From assembly GCA_025267735.1 (NCBI GenBank), contig CM046303.1:40747380-40811379 (forward strand): a stretch of DNA of 64,000 nt, written 5' to 3'. Numbering within the stretch: position 1 is the stretch's first letter; each line of letters begins with the position of its first letter. Below, in pieces: positions 32,128-45,700 of this stretch. Below the pieces are notes generated by a model that was not told where the DNA came from, did not search any database, and saw only the letters and a list, made by a program, of their open reading frames with translations. Both the position numbers and the translations under genes were made by a program. This DNA is from Mactra quadrangularis (lineage: Eukaryota; Mollusca; Bivalvia; Venerida; Mactridae).

Positions 32128-33016
32128 CCTTAAATATCTTAGTTGTTTTTATGAAATGTTTAGATTATTGTTGATAATACATGTACAGCTAATGGTGAAT
32201 GTTGATATAGCTTGCATCCTTAAAGTATATCTGACCATATTACATCTATCAGGAAAATATGATTGTATATTTGTACTTTGTTATTATTGGTTGTTGCTTG
32301 ATGCCTTCAACTACAGTGGTGGATCATAATATCATAAACAAATGACATAGACAAAATTTACGTTGTGGTTATTTCATTGGACTGGATTAAGGCACAGACG
32401 TGACAGACGTGATGTGTGCGCATCTTCATTCACACAAATTCGAGTAAACTGATCGGTACAATCTTACGAAAGGGAGAAAGAAGTTAGATATTGATGCTGG
32501 AAGTTCATTTTTTATTTTATCTAACATGTCCGTAGTCGATTTTAGCACTTAACCATAGGGGAAATGGGTGTTTAGTCTTGGAAAGGAGACCGGTCACATC
32601 TCTTCCGTGTAAAATTCAGAAGGATTTCATCGAGTTGGAAACCTTATTTTTTTCACTAAACAAAATTTTGGCTTTTGGCTGGAACTTTTATATTTGGTGT
32701 TTTTATAATAATTGGAGTAAAAAGTAAAAATTAGTAATAATAATGGTGTTTAGCAATGCGATGGGCTCCTTTGGTTGTAATATGAAATCAATATCAATTA
32801 TTTTCAAATTTACTCTTTAGTGATATGTATACAGGCCCTTAATACAACATCTTATAAAAGCACATCACACGGACGCCATTTTGTTTATATTAATATGATC
32901 TGCGGCTGTACATGCTAATGACACATCTCAGTACAAGTCAGTGGCTGAATTATTGTCACATTTACATGATCCCTCATGTTTCATAGTGTGATATAAGAAA
33001 ATTCTTATATAACAGT
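32128..33016. other. CHCHD1 3' flank, probable 3' UTR
   Basis: No ORF or repeat recognised. If the first AATAAA at 33296 is used this is all 3' UTR. Confidence 0.4.
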
Positions 33017-33256
33017 GGTGCTTTTCACAAAAATTCTTACGATAAAAATCATCTTAAGTCAAAAGCCAGAAAATTTCATACTATGATTATTTTTTGGCCA
33101 ATCAGTTCCAAACATTATTGAATTATGTAAACTATTTTATACATTTGGAATATCATATCATAGTTGTGTTTATGATCTTTCTGCCTTAGAGCTGCAAAAT
33201 TTATAAAAATTTACTTACGATAATGTTTTTGTAAGAATTTTTGTGAAAAGGTGCAC
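33017..33256. mobile_element. MITE F, copy 1 (about 240 bp)
   Basis: Inverted arms with CTTTTCACAAAAATTCTTAC at the left and the complement at the right (GTAAGAATTTTTGTGAAAAG). A diverged second copy lies at 45655. No clear duplication at the ends. Confidence 0.65.
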
Positions 33257-33295
33257 AGATCTGTAGAGTTTTGGCAATATTGTGATGAGTGTAAA

Positions 33296-33405
33296 AATAA
33301 ATGTATCAATTATCAATGATTGTTTGTTGCTGTGATTTGATATTTGTAATAAGTTATTGGATATGATAGAGGTAACTATATGGATTCAATTGAATGACAA
33401 ATAAA
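33296..33405 (+). terminator. Candidate CHCHD1 polyadenylation signals
   Basis: AATAAA occurs at 33296-33301 and again at 33400-33405, about 1.2-1.3 kb beyond the stop codon; I saw none closer. If used, the 3' UTR would include the inverted-repeat element at 33017-33256. Confidence 0.4.
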
Positions 33406-33552
33406 CATTTGAATCATTTCAAACCTATTTTTCCTTGATTACCTGTTTACATCCAACATTGCACTAAAACTACATTTGTAAGTCTAAACTAAGCCCCTGT
33501 ACATAGAGTCAGACATAGTTTCTATTACTACTGTTCTATGACTGATGTTTAG

Positions 33553-33835
33553 GGGACCCGGGTCAATAGTGCAGTTGGTAGCTCGCCAGGATTTGGAATC
33601 TCGTGTCCTGAAGTGGGTACGGGTTTGAATTCCACCCTGGAAGGTTATACCCTTCCATGAAAATTTTACAACTATTTTAATTTTCCTCCATTAATAAGGT
33701 ATATGGAGAAGTTTCCAGCCTTGTGAAAGGGTAGGTTAGTATAGACAAGGGTCCAGGAAAGCTAGGATAGGTGCGCTGCACACTGTAAAATGATCAAAAA
33801 GTGTTGAGTGTTTAAAACCTAATATAAACAAATGA
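33553..33835 (+). mobile_element. SINE family A, copy 2
   Basis: Head CCCGGGTCAATAGTGCAGTT, B-box GGGTTTGAATTCC, GGTTATACCCTTCC, body GGGTCCAGGAAAGCTAGG. The tail is diverged. Confidence 0.8.
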
Positions 33836-33859
33836 TGTTTAGGGCTTGTGATTTACGAG

Positions 33860-34145
33860 TATATGGACGCTGAATCCTGCGTCTGGTAAAACCCTGCTAG
33901 TCAGTCAACCACACTTCCAGGAAAGGCTAAATCTCTTGATTAAGCTGTTAACCAACTACTAAGTGCATACTACCTTCAGTGACTGACAACTGCCCTACAT
34001 GATTTAAAATCAGTGGTAGGAGGAAGAATGACCAAAACAAATGATTCCATGACCAAGCTCAGTGAAAGTATGCCCCGCCTGGGAATCAAACCCATGACCC
34101 CTCGATCAGTAGACTTGCACACTACCAACTGAGCTAGCCTGGCAG
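33860..34145 (-). mobile_element. SINE family B, copy 2
   Basis: On the minus strand: tRNA-Lys-like head with a B box at about 34095 (GGGTTTGATTCCC), GCTTGGTCATGGAATCA, TGTAGGGCAGTTGTCAGTCA, and AGATTTAGCCTTTCCTGG. It carries the sequence CTGATTTTAAATCATGTAGG at the site where element B inserted in copy 1. Confidence 0.8.
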
Positions 34146-34149
34146 CTTA

Positions 34150-35055
34150 CAATGTACTGATGTTTTTATAATCTAAATATCACTGGAGCATCATAAAGTA
34201 TAGTTAATAAAAACTTTATATTTTATACTTACATATTTATTTTTTAATTATTTTACTATCAACAACAAACAATAACATTTACAATTCAAATACAATTATG
34301 TACTTGATATTCATTAAAAAAACATGAAACTAACTTAATGGGATTCTTACATTGCCCTGTCCTGTTAATAGACAGGTAAAAATTATGCATATGGTCTGAA
34401 GATTGTTGAGTGTAGACATGTAGTTGAGACTGGCTTAACAGATTAGATGAATCAATTCAATGTTTTAATTAATGCTTACTGAGTTATTGAATGTAATTTG
34501 TATTGCTCTAGTTATCTTTCCCTTGTCATTCTTGACCTAACTTATCTTCATATATTCTGGATACAAGAATGACTCTTCTCAGACTTACAAATAGATTCTT
34601 TCATATGACACAAAACATACAAATCACATATTGATAAGACAATTACAGTTGACAAGTATCAGAAGAATATCAATGAAACTTTTAAAAAAGCGATATCTTA
34701 GTCAGGAATAATTGTGGTAATATCAAAATGAATGGGATATTTGGATAGTCATCTATATTGTAATACTACTAGATGAGCTATTATTTTCAGGTATTATAAT
34801 TATTTGTGTAGTCCGACCACAATATTACAGTTTTACGTGTTTCACCTAAAACTAATGTGTCCAAAATTAAAAGTACAATAACATGTCACTTTTACAAAAT
34901 TGATTTATATTCACATAGGTTGTTACAATGTATAAACAGGTGTATAAACGTATACACGCATACGAAAACTCACGGGTTAATGTAATTGAAGAACATGTAT
35001 GTAATTATTATAATTAGGTAGTTCAAGCTCAGGTTAATATTGTCGCACTATCATA
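34150..35055. other. Convergent intergenic gap, nothing recognised
   Basis: AT-rich, no gene. Confidence 0.45.
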
Positions 35056-35283
35056 TTGTGCGTAAAGTTTGACCCTGATCTGAACTTTATGCAAGAATAT
35101 TCATTGCATTGAATACGAATGTAGTATTAATGCTTGATACCGATATCGAATTATACACATTTTGGATAAAACGTTACTTGCCGAAGTGTATAATAGGCGT
35201 GGTACTGATTTTCGTCGGGATATGTGTAGATAATTATTAGATGTAAATACGCAAGGTCAGATCGGGGTCAAACTTTACGCACT
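35056..35283. mobile_element. MITE, about 228 bp
   Basis: GTGCGTAAAGTTTGACCCTG at 35058 and the complement GGGGTCAAACTTTACGCAC at 35263-35281, 28-bp arms with two mismatches. Confidence 0.7.
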
Positions 35284-35765
35284 ATACTACAAAGTTAAGT
35301 GTATGCGACACAGATTTCATATTTGTTCCAACTTTTATGAGTTGTTAACATATTGTACTTCAATAACTCAAGTCAAGCATTCTGTTAAAGCTGCCGAGTC
35401 TGGCACCATGTAACTTGTAAGATCATCGTTTAGACAAAGGTTGTTTTGTCAAATATTCTATTTATTTGGCGTACAATTTAAACTTGAAAGTGAATACGAA
35501 TAATTCAGTGTATAAGTACATGAACATACACATAGATGCTACGTGTAAGATGTGTTAGATCATCTGATACAACGGTAGTTCAATATTCCACATTCATTGT
35601 TATTTATATATTACAACATTTAAAGTTATCAAATTGCACCACAGTGAAACATTATTTCACGGATGTCTATGAAACTCATAAGCCGCACATATGTTACTAA
35701 AATAGCGTAATTTTACGTCAATTTGTAACTCTCAAATTTCCAACTTTTCATCTTCTCATGCGAGT

Positions 35766-35771
35766 TTTATT
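35766..35771 (-). terminator. Candidate ADMP polyadenylation signal
   Basis: Minus-strand AATAAA about 420 bases beyond the ADMP stop codon. Another lies at 35466-35461. Confidence 0.35.
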
Positions 35772-36191
35772 TCTGCAGTCTTTTGAATACTTAAGTCTAC
35801 TACGTATTCTGACTTTACAGTTTTGTACACAGGTAACAACATAAGGGCTATGTAATACCTTTATAATGTAATGTTACATCTTTTATACTGGCACAAACCG
35901 AATTATTTGTTCATTTAAAGTCATATATGAGAGATGTCTCTATGATAGACACTCTCCACATCCTCGCCTAGATCTACATATAAAAAGTAAATGTTTATAA
36001 CATTATGTGACCTCTATGTCAGTTCTTGTAACAACATTGAATGTCAATGAATTTCACGGTAAAGCTCATGAACGAAATTCCCCAATTTGAATTATCGGAC
36101 AGAATTATCTTTTTTTACTTGTTTGTCCTCGACGAATATCTGTCGTGCAACACACCACCGGATATACCCGACTAAACCGGATGTACAAATT

Positions 36192-36799
36192 TCAGTGACA
36201 TCCACAACTTGCTGCTACCATATCATCATATTGTTTAAGGATCACATTTTCAGACTCATCAAAGTATAATAAACTAATGGAATAAAGTTTATTTGGAACG
36301 CAACATGGCGTTGAGACGCCCTTACCCACTCTCAATGCGTGCACAATACTTTGAACTGTGGCGTGATTTGTTGGTCTCTGACTTTGACCTAATGGAAATG
36401 GACACACACCTTTACAATGATAGGCATTATAACCTTTAGGTGAAATTATCCACCCTGCCCATCCTATTTCATCAAAATCCACGTACATTTGCCGTCTGTT
36501 GCACGACTTCCGGTGTTTACTATAGCGGCGCTCAGTGTCTCGTTTCCGTTTCCGATCTGAACGAGACCGTCTGGTTTCGGTGTTATCTGGTCCTTGTTGA
36601 AGTGACGATGCATTTCTTTTTCTCCGTGATTTATTCGAGTCGTTACTACTCATGAAAAATGGATGTCCATATTCTTCCCGATCTTTTTCATTAAGGAATT
36701 TTATGGCATTTTGTAAACCTGCGTTATCATATGAGTAGCCTAATTTTCGTCTGTATTTTTTCTCCAAACGCTTTATGTCTCTAGTAATTTCTTTGTATT
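36192..36799 (-). CDS. ADMP: ADMP exon 5, furin region and mature ligand
   Basis: The acceptor is an A-poor tract ending tttttttcag at 36800. Encodes residues 216-417, stop TGA at 36194-36192. It contains the whole mature cystine-knot domain and the basic cleavage region. There is one sequon, NAS, before the furin sites. The reading frame is intact. Confidence 0.95.
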
Positions 36800-39700
36800 C
36801 TGAAAAAAAAAATGAAATAAATAAAACTCATAATGATGAAGAATTGTTGTTTTATTACTGAACTTGAGGAATAAGAAAACTGGCGATGTGGAGACAATTG
36901 TCTTAATTGGTAAGTCCATGATAGTTCAAAGCGTTAACGTGATTTCTTTAATCTCAGACTTAGAACAGTAATTACTTAACATAATATTGGCAGACTATGG
37001 TGCATTAACTTTTTTTCTCCAGGAATGCAGATAGTTATCATTAATATTTGTGATAAATGAACAGTTCGCATCTCGTGTCAATTTGTAATATCTTCTATGT
37101 GATTGCTTTGTAATGCACTTTATACTTTCATGCAAGCAGGATTCCGATGTATTCTTAATTTATAAAATTAATAAAATTCACCCTGATATAATTGAAAACA
37201 ACATAAGATCCTATTATCTTGAATTATGGCGTCCATGATATAAAGAGGTCTAGCCAGTTAGGATTTGGTGGGTCTACATTTCTTATTAACAACCATTTAC
37301 TTAATCTCTTTAATATATATACTTCATCCTCGCTCCAAGATGTTAATCCACTTCTAGTGGTAAAATACAATGTAATATCATTGAAAAGTCTCTCACTGCT
37401 AGAGTCTTACCAATACTATAGCAGAGTATGAACACTGCTATGAAAGTTTTACAGAGGTATATCTGAAAACCCTTAGACGTGGTTAATTCAATTTGAAAAT
37501 TTGGCCGTCTCTTTCTCGGCTTATCCGTCTTGCAGCCCGATGAAATGTTGAACTAATTATGTGTAAATCTAGAAAAATCCAAGAAACAGTCGAAAATCTA
37601 TGTTCCTGGTTTATTGTTTATAATTAAATCTCTTATTTAATTAGTTAATCGTAATGGTATAATTAGCTAGGGTAGAAGGTTTTGTTTTATATTGTTTATA
37701 AACAATAATCGCGTCGATAGTTCCAGCCTAATATAAGTATTAATATAGAACCTTTAGTCCTGATAAAATCTTACCAATTACGTATGCCAATATATCAAAG
37801 ATTTACTGCATTTGATGTACATCCATTGTAAGCCAATTATAACCACACACATTTTAATATTTATAACAATATATGAATGGTAAAATCAAGACAATCCCTT
37901 CATGGCCTGTGACATGTAATTCTTATGTTTAATTACATTGGTATTGGTGGGAGACTTAGTGATAATTTGACTGAATCCCAATTCTAATATAAACTGACAC
38001 GCAAAAAACTATACACTCAGCAATAGACACATTTCACATACAAAGTTAAATTCAATGTAGGTATGTTTGGTATCAATCTTTAGCAAAATCTATTCGCCAC
38101 ATATCTATGTGAATTTCATTAAATTCCAGTTAATATCTGAAGCATAATCAACGTTTAAAAAGAGAGGGACGAAAAGTAAAAGTTGCAGACTTTCGCTTTG
38201 TTTTTCTTTTTATAAACTTAGAAAAAGAGTTTAATAATGTGATTATACATCAATATCTGTTATGTCCACCACGTCTACGGATCACGGAAAACAATCGTAG
38301 ACGCATAGACCTGCCGTAACGTCTAATGACGTCGATGTGATTATTAAACTATTTTCCTAAGTAAATACAAACAAAGAAAAACAAAGAACGTCTGCAACTT
38401 TTACTTTTCGTCCCTCTCTCTTTAAACGGTAATTATGCTTTAGAGATTGACTGTAATTTAATGAAATTTACATAGATATGTGGCAAATAGATTTCGCTAA
38501 AAATGATGTGAATTTTGTCTTTTACTGCGTGTATAGTTTTTTGCGTGGCAGTATAATAACTTTGTCAAAAGGACATCGACACACTGGTAATTCTATTCAG
38601 AATGCTAACAAGGCAGTCAAGATAACTTACGCTCATTTGACTTAGATATAAAACCAATGTCAATATTTTGTAGATAAGCTGATTTTAGCCTCGTATTATC
38701 ATCAGAACCTGCAACCAACGTATTCTTTGAACGGGGACCTCGAACACTAAAATGTGTGGCTACGGGGTTTTATAATTATATGTATGTTTTTATGTATGTA
38801 CATGTATTTATATATGTTGTGACGATGTACATGTTATAAGTTAAATAAATGTATGTTCTGTTCTGTTCTGTTCTGTTCTGTTCTGTTCAGTTTATAAGAT
38901 AATTCAATAATGGTAAAATGGACTCAAATGGACCAAGTTTTTTTCAGAAAGGGTCGATCATTGTCAGTTCATTTCAAAATTAATATGTATGTCAATCTTT
39001 GACATACAAAAAGACAGTGACGTGACGTGTATAGTGCACTTAAGGTTAATAACTTCAGTGTGAGGAATCACGTGACCTATATGGCTCATAGAAGAAGGTT
39101 GGGAGACCTACCGCTAGAAAGAGAACTTTGTGCTCCTTAGACTGCACTGGGTCTGATAAAAATCGGTTACGTATAAATGTCATTTACCTTGTCTTTTTCA
39201 TCTTAATTTGTTGATCTGGTCGTCATTTTTGCCGTGTTAAGAACCATATAGGTCACGTGATTCCCCTACACTGAACTTGGAGTCCTGTGAGAGGGTTTCA
39301 GCTTGTAAGAACATAAAATACTAACCTTGGTCATTAGGTGATATATAATGAGGACGTCTATTTCTACCATCATTAGTATACACTACAAGTATTGGTTGTT
39401 TAGTATCATGATGAGCTTTACGTTGTGCAAATCTTACTTCATTTTCCCCTAACTCATCACCATTGGTCGTATGAGATATCACTAATAAACCTAAAATACA
39501 ATAACATACAAGTAACTATAGTGCGTACAAATTAACAAAACACTGTTTATGTAAACAATATAATGAACTAATCCACGACAGGGGATGCTCAGGATGACAA
39601 TAACATATATAATTTTAATGAGTGTCTTGTTGGTGTAATGGTGAAGGGGTCCATTACATGTACAAGCATGTTTGACCAAGGGGTGGTGGTTTATCCGCTA

Positions 39701-42700
39701 TGCTAATTTTGTAAAGATGAATTATACAACTTTTATTTTCAATACAGCCTACCTCTGAAATGGATTGTTTCATTTTTAATGTTTACCCAAACACGTTTAG
39801 TTATTTTGTACGCACTATAATGCTGCTTTACGACGCATTTAACAATGTAACCGAGCGGTTACGACGTTGGACTGGTAACCATTGGATAGCCAGCTCCGCG
39901 TTGGTTCGAATCCCATCCAAAACCTGCCCTGTTGTGTCATTGAGCAAGAAACTTTATCTTACTAGCTAAGGGGAACTTGGGGAACCAGGAAGCGGACTCG
40001 AAAGTGATGAATCTAAGTTGTAAGAACTTGTTTCACAATCGAGCTAAAAAAATAGTATACTAACAATGTTTGAGTGATATCACTGGTGTTAGTTGATCTA
40101 CACATCTCGGGACCAAGGCTGCGCTTCATTAACAATCCTATGAGAACATCTGGTCCTAGGATCAAGAAAAATCCCAAATGCGTTTCATTAAAAGTTCTAC
40201 TTAAAATCCCAAGTCGTAAACTCTCCTAACTTTAGGAGTGGTCTGGGGCAGTCCTAGGACGGTTTTTTATCCTAACTGAATTGAATTCTGGGATAAAAAT
40301 ACTGTAGAATCAACAATGGCCGCTCTTGCTCTCGATATTATTCAATTTTAATCAATTAATGTTGTCTGATCTTGTTGGGGTCCTCAAAAATCAGTATAAT
40401 TACATGTAATAAGAGCTCCTAAGAAAATTTTCGTTCCAGGACTTTTTGTTGAAATGCACCTAAGTCAAATCCTAGGATTGTCCTAGGACCGATCCTAGGA
40501 GCATGTGCTAGGATTTTTTTTAATGAAAAGCAGCCCTGGGCTATAATTTATAATCATTGAAACTGTATCATACCATGGTTGTCCATATTCCCACTTGCCC
40601 AGATTCGTACTGCTTTTGTTACATTGAATATTACCCATCCTCGCACATGCGCACTGACTCTTTTACGATCAATCAATGAACGACCAGCGTCTGAATACAT
40701 ATTATTTGGATCTAAAACTTGATAAACTGAAATCTGTGAATAAAAAACAAAACTTTGATTGTAATGAAATAATGTGAATAAATCTATTCCACTTTATGTC
40801 GTTTTTGTCTTGTTTCTATTTATATCGCGGCGGTCCATCGTGTTTCTAACCTTGTCCATCGTCGGTTATCACTCGATACATTACTCCGCTATGCTGCGTT
40901 ATGTACCGAGGGCCATATGGCTAAGAAAACCTCGTAATCATTATATTATATGGGGCATTTTCATTGGTTTCGCAAGGAAAACTAGCCAATGAAATTACAC
41001 AACAGTATTTTGAAAATAAAGATGTGCGTATAGGTTTCTATTTTAAGTAAGAAAAACCCAGTTTGATGTCAATGTTATTGAAGAAATTTTAATTGTAACA
41101 TGCGATTTCATTGGAAGAAGATTAGGCTCCCCTGCCTCATGCATATTTATTAAAACGAGATTTTGCCAGTCAAATTGCCCACGGTACGTATGGAGCGTAA
41201 CGGAAGAAAGTACTGTGGTTGCCGATGATGAACGTTGTCAATACATACCTAGATCTCTGATCCCAAGTTTTAACCAAGCACATAGAACAAACCATTGTCA
41301 GTGTATGATAACTGTTTAATTTGTTGATACAGAGATAGGATGGAGAATTGACGTAGGAAGACTTTTTGACCAAACTCTATGAAGGTATGTAGGTTTCGCT
41401 CGGGAATTGACCCCGGATCTATGGATTTGTGGTTAGACACGCTACCATTTTATCTAATGGGGCAAGTTTAGCTTTTGATTGGATAATATTAATCAACCAA
41501 TACAATAAAAATATGTTTTAGTGTTTGTTTAATACTATTTTACATTGAACAAGTGAGTGCCATTATTTCTTATATGAGTTGAGCAAGCTTGACTGAGTGA
41601 CCACCACCTTGACTAGTAATCTAATCAGCTTTTGATCGTTAGAAATCCTATCCTAAACCTCTATGGTTGTTTGCTAAAGCAATCAACGTTATTTCACAAG
41701 CTTCGTACTGGTACACATAGACGAAGAAGAGACAGATTTCAGTGTGATTTATCGTCAAGTGGCTTCTTCAATATTTGACCTAAAGTGAATTTACTAAGAC
41801 GATTTATTATACTGACAACAAACCCAGGTCGGTAGCACAGTAGCGCGCTTGGATTTCGATTCTAGTGTCCCGAAAGGGGTATGGGTTCGAATCCCACCGG
41901 GGAGGTTATACCCTCCCATAAAAAATTGACAATAATGTCAATTTTCCTCCATCAATAAGGTATATTGAGAAGTTTCTGGCATTGTGGAAGGGTAGGTGAG
42001 TACTGGTTATAGACAAGGGTCCATGATAGCTAGGTTATGTGCTCTGGACGCCGTTAATTAACCTAAAAATTGTGTTGATACAGCATTAAATCCAGTATAA
42101 ATATACAGACAACACTCGTGTGTCGTTTTATCTGTGATCATGAATTCTAACATTAGATACAAACAATATAATATTACTACACTTATATAACTAACTTACC
42201 TCTATTAAATTAGTAGGACGAGAATGTGGTAATGAATGTCTGGTATGGTTTGATTTTGGTGACATTCTAAATAAATGAAACTCTGATTCTAAAAGTTTGT
42301 CATTGGAATGCATTGACACATTATATTGGTAGTGCATCTCTTTTGTATATGCTGAAAAAAGAAAATATAATATCATTACCAATAATACTCATATGTTCAT
42401 GTAAAATTTGACTGATTTAACATATAAATGTGTTTATAATGAGTAATATACGACAAGAAAATTCACCGTCTGAAGGACGAAAATATATTTTTTATTTTAC
42501 CTTCTGTTCATTGTGGAATCAGGGGTTTTATATAAAATCCCTAATGGAATGTACAAAAATGAAATTTAAATACGGTATGCATTGCTTATTATCATTAAAA
42601 ATGCTTAACAAGTGCTTATTGCTCATGTTTGTGTAATTCATGATATGGTATCAATTTATGCTTACTCAAATTAAGCATGAATTTGTTTTTAGTACATATG

Positions 42701-45700
42701 ATAATTGTATTTTAATTGTAAGACTTGTCAGTATTATTGTCTTTATAGCAGCTGTTTCTTTAATCATCATCATCATCACGTCATCATCATCATCACCATC
42801 ACCACCACCATCATCGTCATCATTATCAACACCATCATCACATCATTATCATCATCACCATTATCAACACCATCATCACATCATCATCATCATCATTATC
42901 AACCCATCATCACATCATCATCACCATCATCATTATCAACAAAATCATCTCATCATCACCAGAGACATGTTATCTATGTCTCTGTCATCAGCACCATCAT
43001 CGTCATCAACTCAATCATCATGATCATCATCACCATCACCACCCCCTCATAATCATCATCATTATTATTAAAAACACCATCATCACATCATCACCATCAT
43101 CATTATCACCATCATCAATTTCTATCATAACTAATATACTTTAACACATGCATGGGGGTCATACAGTATTCGTTAATTTTTTAATTTATTTTTTGTTTTG
43201 TTTAATTAAAATGATTCAGTATTGACGCTAAACCGGTCAATTTTTCATTTCAACTTGAATCAAATGATATAATAAAATGTCTACAATGATGTGATAAGAG
43301 ATCTTATATCTGATACAACACTTGAATCATCCAGATTTTTTCTAATTTGTTTCAGAATCAATTTGTTAATCAATATCGTATGAGACACTAAACACCTCCA
43401 TATCAAGGCAGCCATGAAATAAAAACTACAATATTGGCTCCATAAGACTTCCTTAGATATCATTTATTGAAATCAAAAGAAAAGATTAATCATTTCCTGG
43501 GACACACACAGATTGATGTAATTATCAGATGACTGCCCAACATGGAATTGTCGACAATTTGTTTTATTGGTTACATGAAGGTCTGGTCTAACTCATTTAC
43601 AGAAATCATCTAGAATTCTGCGTTCAGTCTGATGTCTCATGACGCATGTATCACGTGATCACATTAGAAATAATTGCATCCGTATTTACGTTCAAAGTAT
43701 GAGCGATAATGGTTGGGTTAAGATAAAGGTCTCAAACTGACACATGAAAGCAAAATAGAATACACGTAACTATAATATTATTATACCTCACATGATATAT
43801 CAAACCAACATTTCTTTTACAAAGCAATCCTAAGCAATTCTTCAATCATATATTTATTTATTTTGTTGGGTTTAACGCCGTAGCAACACATTGTTTAGGT
43901 CATATAACGGCGTCCAGTGCACCTAACCTAGCTTTCCTGGACCCTTGTTTATAACCAGTACTCACCTACCACAAGGCCGGAAACTTTTCCATATACCGTA
44001 TTAGCGGCGGAAAATTGACATAATTGTCAAATTCCTTCAATCATTACACAAGCGTAAAATATTAACTACTTAAATTGCTACAGTAACTTGGACACCACTA
44101 ACATACAAAATCTATATGATCCAATAGTTAAATAATATCAAACATGGCACGTAATTTTTTTTTGACCACACCCTTGTTATAGTTAATGCTATCTCCTTAA
44201 CAAAACTTCGTTATTTGAGAAATGGATTACAAGAATTACTGTGCAAGAATGTATAATATTGTAACTCTGCCGAGTCATTATGAGAACGTTAATCCAAAGT
44301 AAGTGGAACTTACATACAACCTAATCCTTAACTCGAGATCTTGTAAGAGATTTACAACTTGAAGTCGATTTATTTAAACGTGTATCTTACATACCACTGT
44401 CATCTGTAGGAATGTCATTTATAACATTACGACTGTCAACATGGTAAACTATTGTTTTCACAAGGGTTTTCAACGAATCTACTAGATCTTACTTAAGTGT
44501 TTTGTGCAACATGTCCTTCTTTTTATCAACCGTCTTTATATACAGAAAACTAAATTAATTAAACACGTGAAGGGATAATAGAGTGGTTTTCAAGTACACT
44601 TTAGTGTTTATAACATTGAAAATATAATGTAAATAAATTGGATGATATTTCTGTATGGATCTATTGTCGTTGTAATTTCTCTACAGCTGTTTCATCACAC
44701 CTGTAAATCATGTGTTGTAGTTTTAACTTAAGACGTAAGAAAACATGTTAATAGCTCTTAAGCATCTGTCTGATACAAGAGTTCTTCTGATATGTTTGTT
44801 TAAGTATAGTAAGGAGGTTTTACTAAAATACCAACACATCAATGGACTTAAAACAGATCTTCATACATTGTACAATGATATAACTATTCTAGACTTACAA
44901 TCTAACAAAAAATAAGACCAGTTTTCTATTTAGTCTTACTCACTGTTTGTATTAGAAGAAATATTTACTGTTTCTATTTTGTTACTTGATTTATCATGGA
45001 AATTTGTATTACTAAAGGCATGTATAGGGTAAACGATAATCGGCCATTAGAAAACTCTTTAAAGAGATATACATGCAAATGACTGTGCCAAAAGTATAGA
45101 ACCAAGTTCAGTCTTTAAAACATTATTAAGAACGTAAGAAATCCCTTACTAATAACATTTGTCACTTATAACATTCAACTGAACGAATTAAAACATGTGG
45201 TATACACATTGTTGAAAATGAAAGTAGGATACTGAGGGGATCACCAAGCTATCTATAGATTTGTTATATGTCATACTTGCTGAAATTAAACATTTTCATT
45301 TGGTCGCTTCTTGTTTTTTCAACATTCTTAGGCGGTTAGGATATCTTTTTAATAGAATTATACTAATGTTGCACAATAACAAGCTCTAGTATCTTCTCAT
45401 CAGTAAATGCAAGCTAACCTGACCTACGTGGGTCTAGTTAGGAAACACCCCAAATATTACGAGAAAATAAAGAAATATTTTGCCAAGTAATATAACAGTG
45501 TGTCTGTTGCATTCACAGTTATAAAAATATAATTCAAAATCAGAAAATATGATGTTGAACTTTTGCCTTGCAATTCCTATAACTAAATAAGCAAATATTA
45601 CAAAGACAGACAAAGTTATTATTTCGTTATTATTAAGTCACTACAATCATGTAATGGTGCCTGTAGGCATTTTCACAAAAACTTTACGAAAATAATTATC

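Noticed and set aside
40114..40538. hAT assignment for the CCTAGGA-rich element
   Set aside because: Termini resemble hAT ends, but the flanking eight bases do not match.
42640..43052. 127- and 115-codon ORFs rich in Ser, His, Ile and Pro
   Set aside because: They are translations of a CAT trinucleotide microsatellite in two frames.
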